This document shows positions 9,780 to 16,946 of a stretch of 64,000 nt of DNA, one piece after another (position 1 is the stretch's first letter; each line of letters opens with the position of its first letter). This DNA comes from Hellea sp. (GTDB taxonomy: Bacteria; Pseudomonadota; Alphaproteobacteria; Caulobacterales; Maricaulaceae), in the NCBI GenBank assembly GCA_020629545.1, contig JAHDDC010000004.1:1-64000 (forward strand), written 5' to 3'. The position numbers were made by a program, and so were the translations under genes. The notes under the pieces are model-generated. The model made no database searches, had not been told where the DNA came from, and worked only from the letters and a program-made list of their open reading frames with translations.

Positions 9780-10242
9780 GGGACAATCCGATCTTCCTTT
9801 CAGCAAAAATAGTCCGCCAGATCCTCAATGTCATCAAGATCACGATGTAAGTTTTTTGGGTTCCTTGGGTTCGATAGCAAATTTTGCATTATGCTTTCTC
9901 AATATACGCATCAAGAAAAACGATTAGCGACGGGCAGGGTAGATTATACCTTCGAGCCGCAATTCTTTCACAAGACAGTCCAATAGTGTTCGGTTAACAC
10001 GCTCAACTCTGCCTTGGGCTTGAGTTGTTTTAGCGCAAATAATCTAGACCTGAAGCTAATGAAGCGCCGATCCAAATTGGGTCATGCCGTCGCCGCCAAC
10101 AGCACCTTTGGTAGTTCATGCGGAAAACAGAATGCTTATCGCTATAAAAGGCAAGGGGACGACCGTGTTTTTTGAAGTAGGATTCTGTCGCCAGGAATTT
10201 ATTTAAGAAAAATCTCAATGAGACTTCATATTGAAGTTGCAA
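9780..10242 (-). pseudogene. ISNCY-like transposase remnant (frameshifted)
   Basis: Reading the minus strand in successive frames reconstructs the catalytic part of a DDE transposase. HGRPLAFYSDKHSVFR (10120-10167) carries a catalytic Asp. After a frame change comes TQFGSALH, with stops nearby, then KTTQAQGRVERVNRTLLD and KELRLEGI (about 9924-10034), with the catalytic Glu in GRVER. Further shifted pieces read FLDAYIEK and KFAIEPKEP. From memory of the family, this order matches transposases of the ISNCY/ISDol1 type. At least three frame changes and several stops show that it is dead. The N-terminal HTH part is not recognisable beyond 10250. It marks an old insertion between the surface locus and the D-amino-acid operon. 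Confidence 0.75.
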
Positions 10243-10336
10243 GATGTAATTAAACTAAAATTTCCGACGAAAGACAGACAAGGAGCCTTCAAAAATATCT
10301 ATATCTCGCGCTTCTTTGAACAGAAAGGGGGAGGTG

Positions 10337-10352
10337 ACGCGAAATATCGCGT
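10337..10352. repeat. Short perfect inverted repeat in mobile-element debris
   Basis: ACGCGA-AATA-TCGCGT is a perfect 6-base stem with a 4-base loop. It lies just left of the first copy of the GTGGACACATTT direct repeat, in a region with no gene. It may be part of a former insertion-sequence end. Confidence 0.35.
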
Positions 10353-10373
10353 ATTAGTGAATTCTGACACTTA

Positions 10374-10409
10374 GGCCTGGTGGACACATTTTCGAAAAAA
10401 ACGGCCAAA
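10374..10409 (+). repeat. Direct repeat copy 1 (GTGGACACATTT element)
   Basis: About 36 bases beginning GGCCTGGTGGACACATTTTC, then an A-run and GGCCAAA. It recurs, slightly diverged, at 11070-11107 in the same orientation. The pair brackets the recombinase remnant and AT-rich debris. This is consistent with duplicated insertion-sequence ends or with the scars of two related insertions. Confidence 0.6.
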
Positions 10410-10522
10410 GTGGAAACGCCATAATCGTTTTCAGAAAGCCAGATTACGTACTTAGACACATGTTTTGGCTCAATATCGACAACGTCTGATATCGCTGATG
10501 TTGCTATAAATCCGAAAAATAA

Positions 10523-10885
10523 ATTGATGCCATTGCTGTAAGAAGTCTTCGTGTTCTCATTCGTAATAGCCGTGAGAAAATCGTCCTAACTTTCGCTAAG
10601 AGCGATGTGTCTTTGCCGAATGCTTTTATGTTTCCTTCATCGCATGGTAAATCTGGGACTTTAAAACCATACAAGCGGTACGCGAACAACGCGGTGTGAG
10701 AAACCGTCAGGAGACTTGGACAGGACGCAAGACTTTGCATTTCAATAAATCCTAGAAAACTTAGATCGAGCGGGATCAGTCACAAGATAAGTACACAATA
10801 CGATATCACAACTGTTCAGCAACTTGTTGGTCATACATGCTTGGGTACGACCGGATTCTATAGCCCCACAAGAAAAACCGTTTAA
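10523..10885 (+). pseudogene. Tyrosine recombinase (integrase) C-terminal remnant
   Basis: One continuous frame, broken by a single TGA at 10697-10699, encodes the end of an XerC/D-type recombinase. FMFPSSHGKSGTL resembles the segment before the catalytic box, INPRKLRSSG resembles a decayed H-x-L-R box, and TTVQQLVGHTCLGTTGFYS is a clear match to the LLGH...TT..Y signature carrying the catalytic His and Tyr. The N-terminal and core-binding domains are missing. The decayed arginine box and internal stop mean it is inactive. It points to a past integrative element in this interval. Confidence 0.7.
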
Positions 10886-11069
10886 ACCGGAGTGCTTTGT
10901 TTTCAATAATAACGCCAATTTCTCATAAATAACGCCGATAAATCATTGAATTCATGAGAATTCTCACCAATTAAACCTCCGACCAGTGTCTAGGGTATAA
11001 ATATCCATTATTTCTCATAATAAACATTATGCGAGTCGGACGCCGTTTCAAAAGTGTTGCGTTTTAAGT

Positions 11070-11107
11070 GGCCTAGTGGACACATTTCCGAAAAAAAAAT
11101 GGCCAAA
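11070..11107 (+). repeat. Direct repeat copy 2 (GTGGACACATTT element)
   Basis: GGCCTAGTGGACACATTTCC, then a run of nine A and TGGCCAAA. It is about 90% identical by eye to the copy at 10374-10409 and in the same orientation. It lies about 350 bases left of the IS transposase fragment and could be an end of that element. Confidence 0.6.
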
Positions 11108-11159
11108 ATAAAGAACAATTGCAGAACATATAGATAGTCCTCTTTCACCATTTATTATA

Positions 11160-11181
11160 CAACATAATGCATGTTATGTTG
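11160..11181. promoter_or_regulatory. 22-base near-perfect palindrome
   Basis: CAACATAA-TGCATG-TTATGTTG has perfect 8-base arms around a 6-base centre that is itself nearly symmetric. The arms and spacing look like a binding site for a dimeric regulator. No gene starts close downstream (the LysR start is over 500 bases away), so it may belong to a lost gene or a mobile-element end. Confidence 0.4.
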
Positions 11182-11422
11182 CATGACGACAAAAATGCCA
11201 TTCCAACTCAGTCTACTTCGCCAGACCTTATTACACCCTCTCGTAATCCGACGTTTTTCAGATAATTTAGAAGTTCAGCTGCAAATTAGCTTTCTATTTT
11301 CGGGCCGATGCCTGCCGCCAAAGCCGAACGGCCTCGGCCTCTCGCATTAAAGCGGCCTGTGCGGGGCTTGGAAGGTTTGGCATAGGTGCGCCGTCCGCTC
11401 GACCGCTTGGCAATCGCCTTGA

Positions 11423-11638
11423 TATCCAGCCTCCGAGAAGCTTGAGATCATCCGTTTGGAGGAGCGCTCATCGCGCCGTGCCAAGTGGACCCTGGATAAG
11501 CTGGGCGTCAATCGCCGCACTTTTTACCGTTGGTATGACCGTTATCTGCATTACGGCGAAGGCGGCCTTGTTGACCGTACCCCGCATACTTGCCGGGTAT
11601 GGAACAAGATACCGGATAAGGCCAGATTTATAGAGGTT
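11423..11638 (+). pseudogene. IS transposase N-terminal HTH fragment
   Basis: The frame reads SEKLEIIRLEERSSRRAKWT, then LDKLGVNRRTFYRWYDRYL and DRTPHTCRVWNKIPDKAR. This is the N-terminal helix-turn-helix and linker of an integrase-type transposase (IS3/IS481-like, from memory). It stops at about KAR, exactly where the rve catalytic core should begin; the following codons (FIEVYKKRISIF) are unrelated. It is preceded by a stop and is clearly more GC-rich than its left flank. The same frame runs without a stop into the LysR gene, so a long chimeric frame exists, but it is a fragment and not part of a real fusion protein. Confidence 0.75.
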
Positions 11639-11698
11639 TATAAAAAGCGGATAAGTATTTTCTGTCCGGTTCTGTTTCTTTGCTGTATACAACAACTC

Positions 11699-12589
11699 AT
11701 GCGACTTCGGCATATAGAAATATTCCATGCAGTATACATGACTGGCTCAGTGAGCGGAGCCGCAAAGTCCCTGAACGTGTCGCAACCGACCGTAAGCAAA
11801 ATTTTGCGCCACGCCGAAGACCAGTTGGGATTCGAATTGTTTTATCGTGAAAAAGGCCGCATTTTTCCAACTGAAAAAGCCAATCTGTTATTCACCCAGA
11901 TTATACCCGTCTATGAACAGCTCAATGAGCTAAAAAAATATACGGTTATGTTAAAATCAACGAATGTGGGTCGCCTAAGAATAGCGATGACGCCCGCGTT
12001 CAGTCTACAAGCTGTTCCCCGGGCCCTCGCCGCGTTCAATAAAAAACATCCAGACATCCCCATAGAGATCGAAACTCAACACGCCTCCGAGATCTCACGT
12101 TTGATACAAAACAGCACCATAGATCTTGGAATTGTCTTCGAGGCGGTTTCCCAGCCGGGTTTGGAAATTCAGCATTTGGGCCAAACAGAATTTGTTTGCG
12201 TAACGCCAAAGTCACATAAAAACTTTAATAGAAAAATCAGCTTGGAAGATTTGGCCACCCTCCCCCTTATCCGGCTCAATGCAAAAAGTCCGCTGGGTCA
12301 TATGCTCAACAAAAAACTCGAGGGGCTGGGCCTATATCCCGATGGGAGTAATATCGTTGCCGAAACTTATCATCTGGCCAAACGTCTCGTTGAACAAGGC
12401 ACGGGTGTGGCTGTTATCGATAAGATCACCGCTTATTCTGGCACCAAAACGCAATTGAGATTTCACGAATTACCGGATTTAGAACCCATAAAGATTGACG
12501 TAATTTCACGCTCTAATGATCCAATAATATCCTTTAAACAGGACTTTCTAGCAATACTCAAAGCAGAGTTAATAACATATGCGGGATAA
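11699..12589 (+). CDS. LysR-family transcriptional regulator
   Basis: A 296-residue protein of normal family length. An N-terminal winged helix-turn-helix (MRLRHIEIFHAVYMTGSVSG, then AAKSLNVSQPTVSKILRHAE) is followed by a periplasmic-binding-protein-like effector domain from about residue 90. The frame extends 81 codons upstream into transposase debris; ATG 11699 is chosen because it aligns with the usual LysR start. It sits immediately upstream of, and in the same direction as, the TonB receptor operon. Paired palindromes with LysR-type geometry occur in the 117-base gap. It therefore most likely controls D-amino-acid or peptide uptake genes in response to a substrate or its product. The palindrome TGTATACA at 11684-11691, just before its start, could serve in autoregulation. 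Confidence 0.85.
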   Translation: MRLRHIEIFHAVYMTGSVSGAAKSLNVSQPTVSKILRHAEDQLGFELFYREKGRIFPTEKANLLFTQIIPVYEQLNELKKYTVMLKSTNVGRLRIAMTPAFSLQAVPRALAAFNKKHPDIPIEIETQHASEISRLIQNSTIDLGIVFEAVSQPGLEIQHLGQTEFVCVTPKSHKNFNRKISLEDLATLPLIRLNAKSPLGHMLNKKLEGLGLYPDGSNIVAETYHLAKRLVEQGTGVAVIDKITAYSGTKTQLRFHELPDLEPIKIDVISRSNDPIISFKQDFLAILKAELITYAG

Positions 12590-12614
12590 AATATTTTAAT
12601 TCCTACCGCTATTG

Positions 12615-12642
12615 TATAGCTATTGGCTATACCCTCGGTATA
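12615..12642. promoter_or_regulatory. Twin overlapping palindromes upstream of the TonB receptor gene
   Basis: Two perfect inverted repeats with the same 5-base spacer overlap: TATAGC-TATTG-GCTATA (12615-12631) and TATAC-CCTCG-GTATA (12628-12642). Their centres are about 12 bases apart, roughly one helical turn, so two dimers could bind side by side. Both fit the T-N11-A style of LysR boxes. They lie 26 bases after the LysR stop and about 65 bases before the receptor start, where an activator site is expected. Candidate operator for the LysR protein encoded just upstream. Confidence 0.6.
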
Positions 12643-12706
12643 TAATTGAATTTGCTTTAATCGAGGACTCTCGGTCAATCTAAAACCAGTTTCAAAGGGG
12701 AGAAAT

Positions 12707-15640
12707 ATGAAACAGTCTACAATCATAAAATCACTTCTATTATCAACGGCACTGGCTGGAGCCACCATCACCGCGTCGGCGCAGACATCCGAAACAAGTG
12801 AAGACGACGAGATTATTGTTGTCGGGACGCAAATTAAGGGATCAGATATCGCCGGAATTTTACCGGTAACCTCCCTGGATGCAATAGACATAGAAACGAC
12901 AGGCGCAGTGTCCGGTGATGAACTGTTAGCGTCAATTCCTCAAATTGGAGATGTAACATTTCGCGAAGGTCGCTTCACAGGTGTCAATGGAGCTCGTGGA
13001 GACGTAGGCTCTGTTAATTTGCGCGGTGTAGGAGACGGCAACACATTAGTACTTTTGAATGGCCGCAGAATGGTCAATCACCCCGGCACTCAGGCGGTCA
13101 ACCAAACCCCAGTCGTTTCGGTGAATTCAAACGCTATGCCGGTTACGGGGATAAAGAGGATCGAAGTGCTCAGAGATGGCGCTTCCGCTGTCTATGGTTC
13201 TGACGCCGTCGCAGGTGTCATCAATACTGTCTTGGATGACAGCTATGAAGGCATGCAAGTACAGCTAAAATATGGTTCATCCGAAGGCACAAGCCTTGAT
13301 GAGTTATCGGGCACTGCCAAATGGGGCACCAATACGAATGACGGCAAAACTAACATATCCGTTTTTGGTAACTTCATGACTCGAAACGGTATGCCTGCGA
13401 CTGACCTTATTAACTCCTCAACAGAAGATCTAAGGCCCTTCTTCGAAGGGACCGTCTATGAAGGCGATTCACAGTTTTTCAATCGATCCGGTGATACTCA
13501 ATTTGCTGAGCTCGAGACCGTATCAGGTGCCGACGTGCCGGGAACCACAGATGATGATGTGTATGTACGTCCCGTATCTTTCGGAAGCTGTTTGGTACCT
13601 TTGACGCCAACTACATGTCTAGTGAACGGCACAAATGTTCCCACTAGCCTCCGATTAGACCGAGCGGGCTACAGAGATATAGTCGGAGATACAGACAGAT
13701 ATAATCTGATGGCATTCGTTAATCATGAAATGGATAACGGAATGGAGCTGTTTGGTGAAGCGTCATACTACCATGCCGATTACAACAGAGAGCGGGAGAT
13801 GGCTCAGATTTTGGGAAGTAATCCAATCGGCGTATCCGCCAATGCTTTCCACAATACAACGGGCGTTGATCTGCGCCTTAAAGATTACAGACCAATAGAT
13901 GCCGGCCCGAGAAAAATCGAAGTCAAAAATGATAGTTTCCGTATCCTTGGCGGCGTAAGAGGCCAGATGAGCGAATGGGACTGGGAGGCTGCATTCCTGC
14001 ATTCTGAAGCTAAAACTAAGGACCGCACAAATAGAGTTAGTAATACTCTATTCCAACAAGCAATAAACGGAACCAACGCGTCGGCTTACAACATTTTCGC
14101 AGGGGGAAATCAATCAGACCTAAACGCCCCCAATTTTGCCAATGATCAAAGTGTAATCGATAGCTTTATGGTCAACGTAAAAAGAGATGGTACAACAAAG
14201 TTGACTTTGGCAGATGCCAAGTTTTCAAATCCATCCATCTTTTCTTTGCCAGCTGGCGATGTCGGAGCTGCGGTGGGCGTAGAATGGCGACATGAATCCT
14301 ATCAAGATGATAGAGATGACAGGCTGGATGGGACGATTGTCTTTAACGATACAGTTATAGGAACGACCAATTTGTCTGATGTTATGGGCTCAAGCCCTAC
14401 CCCAGACACAAATGGTGATCGTGACGTATTAGGCGCTTTTGTTGAGCTTGCTGTTCCTCTCATTAGCCCAGAAATGGATATGCCGTTATTTCATTCTTTG
14501 GATGTGCAACTTGCTGCCCGCGCAGAAGATTATTCCGATGTCGGTAGTGTCGTTAAGCCAAAAATTGCGGCTTCTTGGTTTCCATTTGAAATGTTCCAAA
14601 TCCGCGGCGCTTATGCTGAAGGGTTCAGGGCGCCAAATCTAGAGCAAATCAATGCTACAGAGATACGACGGGTCAACAGTAGTAGAGAAGACTGGATTGT
14701 TTGCCACGCCCTACAAGGGGGCCCAGATTTTACGAATGATAATGACTGTGATAATTTGACCGTTGAGAGCATCCGCGGCGGAGGCCCAGATCTAAAGCCA
14801 GAAAGTAGCGTCAATTATTCGCTAGGTGCTACATTCGAACCAACATCAAATCTGACCTTCATGGTAGACTGGTGGAAGATAAAACAAGAGAACCTAGTCG
14901 GAATATTCGGCGATCAAAATCAAATCACTTTAGATTATCTTCTAAGATTACAAGGAAGCTCCAATCCAGGAGTGTTAAGAGGAACTCCGGATCCTACTCT
15001 TGCTGCGGCATTTACCGCTGCTGGTCTTGATCCATCCGGGGCCGGCGACATTATTGGCGTTCAAGATACATTCCTGAATTTGGACGATCGTACAAGTGAA
15101 GGAATCGATTTTGGAGCTGTTCTTGATTTTGAAGTCGATGGTATCGGCGATCTTCGCTTCAAAGCGAATGCTGCCCATATTATCGAGTTTTTCCAGGATC
15201 CAGGCATGGATGCACAATTGTTGTCCGACGCTAGAGATGCCGGAACATTGAGCAGTTTGATCGCAGTTACAGGGCAATCAGACTTAAGGCGTGAAAATGG
15301 TAATCCAGAATGGCGCTATTCTGGCTCGATACGTTGGGACAACGGCCCACTTGGCGCCAGCGCATCTTATCGGCGTGTCGGAGATGTATTTGACACCTCC
15401 GTAACTGGCGCTGATTTTGACGAATTTACAATCCCCGCTTGGGATCAAATTAATCTCGCCGCTGATTATACGTTCGAAAACGGGATGTTTGGAGGTAGCG
15501 AAACACGTATCCGTGTAGGCGTAAACAATGTAAGCGACAACAAACCACCTATCGCTGACGAGTTCGCTCGCGGCTACTTCGTTAGCTTGCACTCTAATCG
15601 TGGTCGTTATTGGCACGCCAGTATCCGTCACGACTTTTAA
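12707..15640 (+). CDS. TonB-dependent outer-membrane receptor
   Basis: A 977-residue receptor. The signal peptide ends at TASA-QT; the region around DDEIIVVGTQIKGSD looks like the TonB box and plug start. The plug domain spans to about 175, with the typical VNLRGVGDGNTLVLLNGRR and IEVLRDGASAVYGSDAVAGV motifs. A 22-strand barrel is expected through to the terminal Phe (ASIRHDF), the usual outer-membrane insertion signature. Its length and motifs resemble the large receptors that alphaproteobacteria use for peptides and other oligomers rather than short siderophore receptors. A strong ribosome site (AAAGGGGAG) precedes ATG 12707. It is the first gene after the LysR regulator and probably brings the substrate of the downstream peptidase and deacylase across the outer membrane. 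Confidence 0.92.
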   Translation: MKQSTIIKSLLLSTALAGATITASAQTSETSEDDEIIVVGTQIKGSDIAGILPVTSLDAIDIETTGAVSGDELLASIPQIGDVTFREGRFTGVNGARGDVGSVNLRGVGDGNTLVLLNGRRMVNHPGTQAVNQTPVVSVNSNAMPVTGIKRIEVLRDGASAVYGSDAVAGVINTVLDDSYEGMQVQLKYGSSEGTSLDELSGTAKWGTNTNDGKTNISVFGNFMTRNGMPATDLINSSTEDLRPFFEGTVYEGDSQFFNRSGDTQFAELETVSGADVPGTTDDDVYVRPVSFGSCLVPLTPTTCLVNGTNVPTSLRLDRAGYRDIVGDTDRYNLMAFVNHEMDNGMELFGEASYYHADYNREREMAQILGSNPIGVSANAFHNTTGVDLRLKDYRPIDAGPRKIEVKNDSFRILGGVRGQMSEWDWEAAFLHSEAKTKDRTNRVSNTLFQQAINGTNASAYNIFAGGNQSDLNAPNFANDQSVIDSFMVNVKRDGTTKLTLADAKFSNPSIFSLPAGDVGAAVGVEWRHESYQDDRDDRLDGTIVFNDTVIGTTNLSDVMGSSPTPDTNGDRDVLGAFVELAVPLISPEMDMPLFHSLDVQLAARAEDYSDVGSVVKPKIAASWFPFEMFQIRGAYAEGFRAPNLEQINATEIRRVNSSREDWIVCHALQGGPDFTNDNDCDNLTVESIRGGGPDLKPESSVNYSLGATFEPTSNLTFMVDWWKIKQENLVGIFGDQNQITLDYLLRLQGSSNPGVLRGTPDPTLAAAFTAAGLDPSGAGDIIGVQDTFLNLDDRTSEGIDFGAVLDFEVDGIGDLRFKANAAHIIEFFQDPGMDAQLLSDARDAGTLSSLIAVTGQSDLRRENGNPEWRYSGSIRWDNGPLGASASYRRVGDVFDTSVTGADFDEFTIPAWDQINLAADYTFENGMFGGSETRIRVGVNNVSDNKPPIADEFARGYFVSLHSNRGRYWHASIRHDF

Positions 15641-15651
15641 CCAGTAAAGGT

Positions 15652-15691
15652 TTTAGCGGGAGAAATCCCGCTAAACACTCCATTAGGAGTG
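15652..15691 (+). promoter_or_regulatory. Tandem hairpins after the TonB receptor gene
   Basis: A perfect 10-base stem with a GAAA tetraloop (TTTAGCGGGA-GAAA-TCCCGCTAAA, 15652-15675) is followed at once by a 6-base stem (CACTCC-ATTA-GGAGTG, 15676-15691). No T-tract follows, so this is better read as an mRNA-stabilising or processing element than a terminator. The second stem sequesters an AGGAG that could act as a ribosome site for the mini-ORF at 15704. Confidence 0.6.
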
Positions 15692-15703
15692 AACGGGATA
15701 GCT

Positions 15704-15730
15704 ATGCCTACACTTATGAAAATATCATGA
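15704..15730 (+). CDS. Possible 8-codon leader ORF coupled to the D-amino-acid dehydrogenase
   Basis: ATG CCT ACA CTT ATG AAA ATA TCA TGA encodes MPTLMKIS. Its stop overlaps the start of the next gene in an ATGA, the usual arrangement for translational coupling. GGGA lies five bases upstream and AGGAG about fourteen. The downstream gene has no good ribosome site of its own. This may be chance, but the overlap and position are suggestive. Confidence 0.3.
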   Translation: MPTLMKIS

Positions 15731-16932
15731 GAGTTTGCGTTTTGGGCGCGGGCGTTGTTGGTGTAACAACAGCCTATCTACTGACCAGAGCCGGTCATGA
15801 TGTAACCGTGATCGAGAAAGCGCCAGGTCCCGCTGAAGGAACGAGTAAGGCCAACGGAGCACAATTAGCCTATTCATATGTAGAACCATTTGCTTCGCCC
15901 AAAACCGTCAAAAACCTTCTGAACTATTTTTTAGGCTCTGACCCTGGTATAAAACTCGGTTTGACTTTGAAACCGAGCTATTGGGGTTGGGGACTAAAAT
16001 TTTTAAACAACTGTCAAAGTTCCAAATACCAAAAGAACTTTGACGAACACAAAAGTTTTGCGAAATTAAGCCGGAATACCCTCTCAGAAATTGAATCCGA
16101 AATGCCAAGTGGCGCTATTCCCCGCACAGGCAAGGGCAAGCTCGTCATAGTCGAAGATAAAAAGTCTTTTCATGGTCTCCTAGCGTCGAGTCGAAACTCA
16201 GCAGAAGAAGCTCATGTTAGACCGCTTAATAAAGCTGAATGTATTGAATTAGCACCCACCCTTGGACGAAATAATCGTCCAATTTACGGCGGCGTATATT
16301 GCGATACAGACGAAGCCTTGGATACTCAGACATATTGTTCGGTTTTGCTTTCAACAAATATAAGAAATCGGAAACCAAATCTTAGATTTAATGAGGAATT
16401 CCAGTCTCTAATTTTAGATCAAGGGCGCGTTTCGGGCATCAAAACTGATAACGGAACTTTTGAGTTCGACGCGGTTATCGCGTGTCTTGGCGGCGATCTA
16501 AATTCCGTTTTGAGAGATTATATTAAACCCCTGCCCATCTATCCAGTTCAAGGCTATAGCGTCACACTTCCTGCTACAGTAGACGCGCCAGTTTGTAGCA
16601 TTACGGATCTTAAGCACAAATTCGTCATCGCCAATCTGGGCGAAAAAATCCGTATCGCCGGCTTTATGGATACTAATCTTTCGCCTACCCGTTCCGAAGA
16701 GCGAGCCAAAGAGCTACTTGAGACTGCACGCCGCCTATGGCCTGGAATTGCCGATTATAACGCCGAGCCTAATTTTTGGATTGGACAGCGCCCCATGACG
16801 CCAGGCGGTTTACCGATCATTCAAGAAAGCAAAACCCCCGGGCTTTATATTAATGCAGGACACGGCTCTATGGGATATACTTTCGCAGCTGGCAGTGCAG
16901 CCCGGATCGTTGAATTGATTGGGTCTGTCTAG
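15727..16932 (+). CDS. FAD-dependent D-amino-acid dehydrogenase (DadA-like)
   Basis: A 401-residue FAD oxidoreductase of the DAO family. The N-terminal dinucleotide-binding motif is VLGAGVVGVTTAYLL. Other family features are the cofactor-loop segment around GTSKANGAQLAYSY and the C-terminal WIGQRPMTPGGLPIIQ ... YINAGHGSMGYTFA block. DadA-type enzymes oxidise D-amino acids to imino acids, which hydrolyse to 2-oxo acids and ammonia, passing electrons to the respiratory chain at the inner membrane. A frame exists from 15610, but that part overlaps the receptor gene; ATG 15727 begins exactly at the FAD motif. It lies between the TonB receptor and the carboxypeptidase gene and is probably the last catabolic step of the operon. 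A RidA gene at the operon end fits imine production. Confidence 0.88.
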   Translation: MRVCVLGAGVVGVTTAYLLTRAGHDVTVIEKAPGPAEGTSKANGAQLAYSYVEPFASPKTVKNLLNYFLGSDPGIKLGLTLKPSYWGWGLKFLNNCQSSKYQKNFDEHKSFAKLSRNTLSEIESEMPSGAIPRTGKGKLVIVEDKKSFHGLLASSRNSAEEAHVRPLNKAECIELAPTLGRNNRPIYGGVYCDTDEALDTQTYCSVLLSTNIRNRKPNLRFNEEFQSLILDQGRVSGIKTDNGTFEFDAVIACLGGDLNSVLRDYIKPLPIYPVQGYSVTLPATVDAPVCSITDLKHKFVIANLGEKIRIAGFMDTNLSPTRSEERAKELLETARRLWPGIADYNAEPNFWIGQRPMTPGGLPIIQESKTPGLYINAGHGSMGYTFAAGSAARIVELIGSV

Positions 16933-16946
16933 GATTGGAGAGGAAT

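Larger units (their letters stand above)
10886..11422. other. Gene-free mobile-element debris
   Basis: No credible gene. The left part is AT-rich with short local repeats (AATAACGCC twice, TTTCTCATAA-like twice, the palindrome GAGAATTCTC). Then come the second copy of the direct repeat and the palindrome at 11160-11181. From about 11300 the composition becomes clearly more GC-rich and stays so through the transposase fragment that follows, a sign of separate origin. Confidence 0.55.

Noticed and set aside
11456-12589. 377-residue HTH-LysR fusion protein
   Set aside because: The first 81 residues are transposase debris plus junk codons; the LysR fold begins at a good ATG (11699) and has normal length.
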